From Bacteroidales bacterium (GTDB lineage Bacteria > Bacteroidota > Bacteroidia > Bacteroidales > Muribaculaceae), in NCBI GenBank assembly GCA_019420545.1, contig JAHZGZ010000299.1:6344-13496 (forward strand): 7,153 bases of DNA, in the 5' to 3' direction. Position numbers and translations under genes: made by a program. The notes beneath the pieces were generated by a model that saw only the letters and a program-made list of their open reading frames with translations, had not been told where the DNA came from and made no database searches. Below, one piece after another: positions 6,960 through 7,153 of this stretch (within the stretch, counting starts at the first letter, position 1; the number at the start of each line of letters is the position of its first letter).

Positions 6960-7153
6960 ATGGATATTATCAGAAACGAAGAATTCGGAGGAGAACGCCC
7001 TCTTTTCGCATCACATCATCTGCATCTTGTCGATGTAACCATTCATGCCGGAGAATCGGCGTTAAAGGAGTGCAGCGACATAACGGCAGAGAAGTGCCGG
7101 TTCGAGGGTAAATACCCCTTCTGGCATGTCGACGGATTCCGCATAAAAGATTG
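6960..7153 (+). CDS. DUF3737 family protein, N-terminal part (runs off the window)
   Basis: ATG at 6960-6962 opens a frame that stays open to the window edge (64 codons plus 2 nt). An in-frame TAA at 6936-6938 with no other ATG after it fixes the start; AGAAAAGA just upstream is a weak purine-rich stretch. The product begins MDIIRNEEFGGERPLFASHH, then has GESALKEC, CRFEGKYPFWHVDGF. The GERPLF, GESALKE and FEGKYPFWH motifs are those I associate with DUF3737 (about 280 residues), proteins predicted to form a right-handed beta-helix like pectin lyases. There is no signal peptide, so a cytoplasmic location is expected. The function of the family is unknown. It lies 189 nt after obg, beyond the repeat/terminator, so it is probably transcribed separately, although I could not find a convincing promoter in the 72 nt before it. 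Confidence 0.77.
   Translation, partial: MDIIRNEEFGGERPLFASHHLHLVDVTIHAGESALKECSDITAEKCRFEGKYPFWHVDGFRIKD

Noticed and set aside
6893..7111. Plus-strand 72-codon open frame near the right edge
   Set aside because: It overlaps the DUF3737 frame starting at 6960, which carries recognisable family motifs; this one has low-complexity Arg/Ser-rich sequence.

Overview
The window looks like a chromosomal segment from a gut-type member of the order Bacteroidales, possibly Muribaculaceae. The evidence is moderate GC content with AT-rich intergenic stretches, a perfect TAnnTTTG promoter element of the Bacteroidetes type ahead of obg, two lipoproteins with Bacteroidetes-like signal peptides, starts without a clear Shine-Dalgarno sequence, and protein families (Obg without a C-terminal OCT domain, DUF3737) that fit this group. 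The family assignment is an inference from style, not from a marker gene.

Layout, left to right. (1) Positions 1-1355, plus strand: the 3' three-quarters or more of a SulP-family anion permease with a C-terminal STAS domain; its start lies before the window. A long hairpin followed by a T-rich tract (1414-1467) closes this gene. (2) Positions 1484-5239, minus strand: a compact three-gene unit. In transcription order it encodes a large secreted lipoprotein glycosidase of the six-hairpin type (899 aa), a small YfcE/MJ0936-type metallophosphoesterase (169 aa, 28 nt downstream), and a SPOR-domain lipoprotein (173 aa, 4-nt ATGA overlap). (3) Positions 5240-5594: a 355-nt divergent intergenic region holding the obg promoter and a roughly 105-nt leader with three small inverted repeats. 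(4) Positions 5595-6770, plus strand: the ribosome-associated GTPase Obg. (5) Positions 6796-6887: two GTAG-headed, internally palindromic repeats in perfect inverted orientation, followed by seven T. This has the form of a REPIN/BIME and probably also ends obg transcription. (6) Positions 6960 to the window end, plus strand: the first 64 codons of a DUF3737 protein.

Functionally this is mostly ordinary core and accessory genome: anion uptake, envelope glycan hydrolysis and a ribosome-assembly GTPase. The glycosidase is not next to SusC/SusD genes inside the window, so a polysaccharide utilisation locus is not shown. I see no defence system, CRISPR array, tRNA, rRNA or transposase gene. The most interesting structure is the REPIN-like element after obg; next are the structured obg leader and the unassigned substrate of the multidomain glycosidase.
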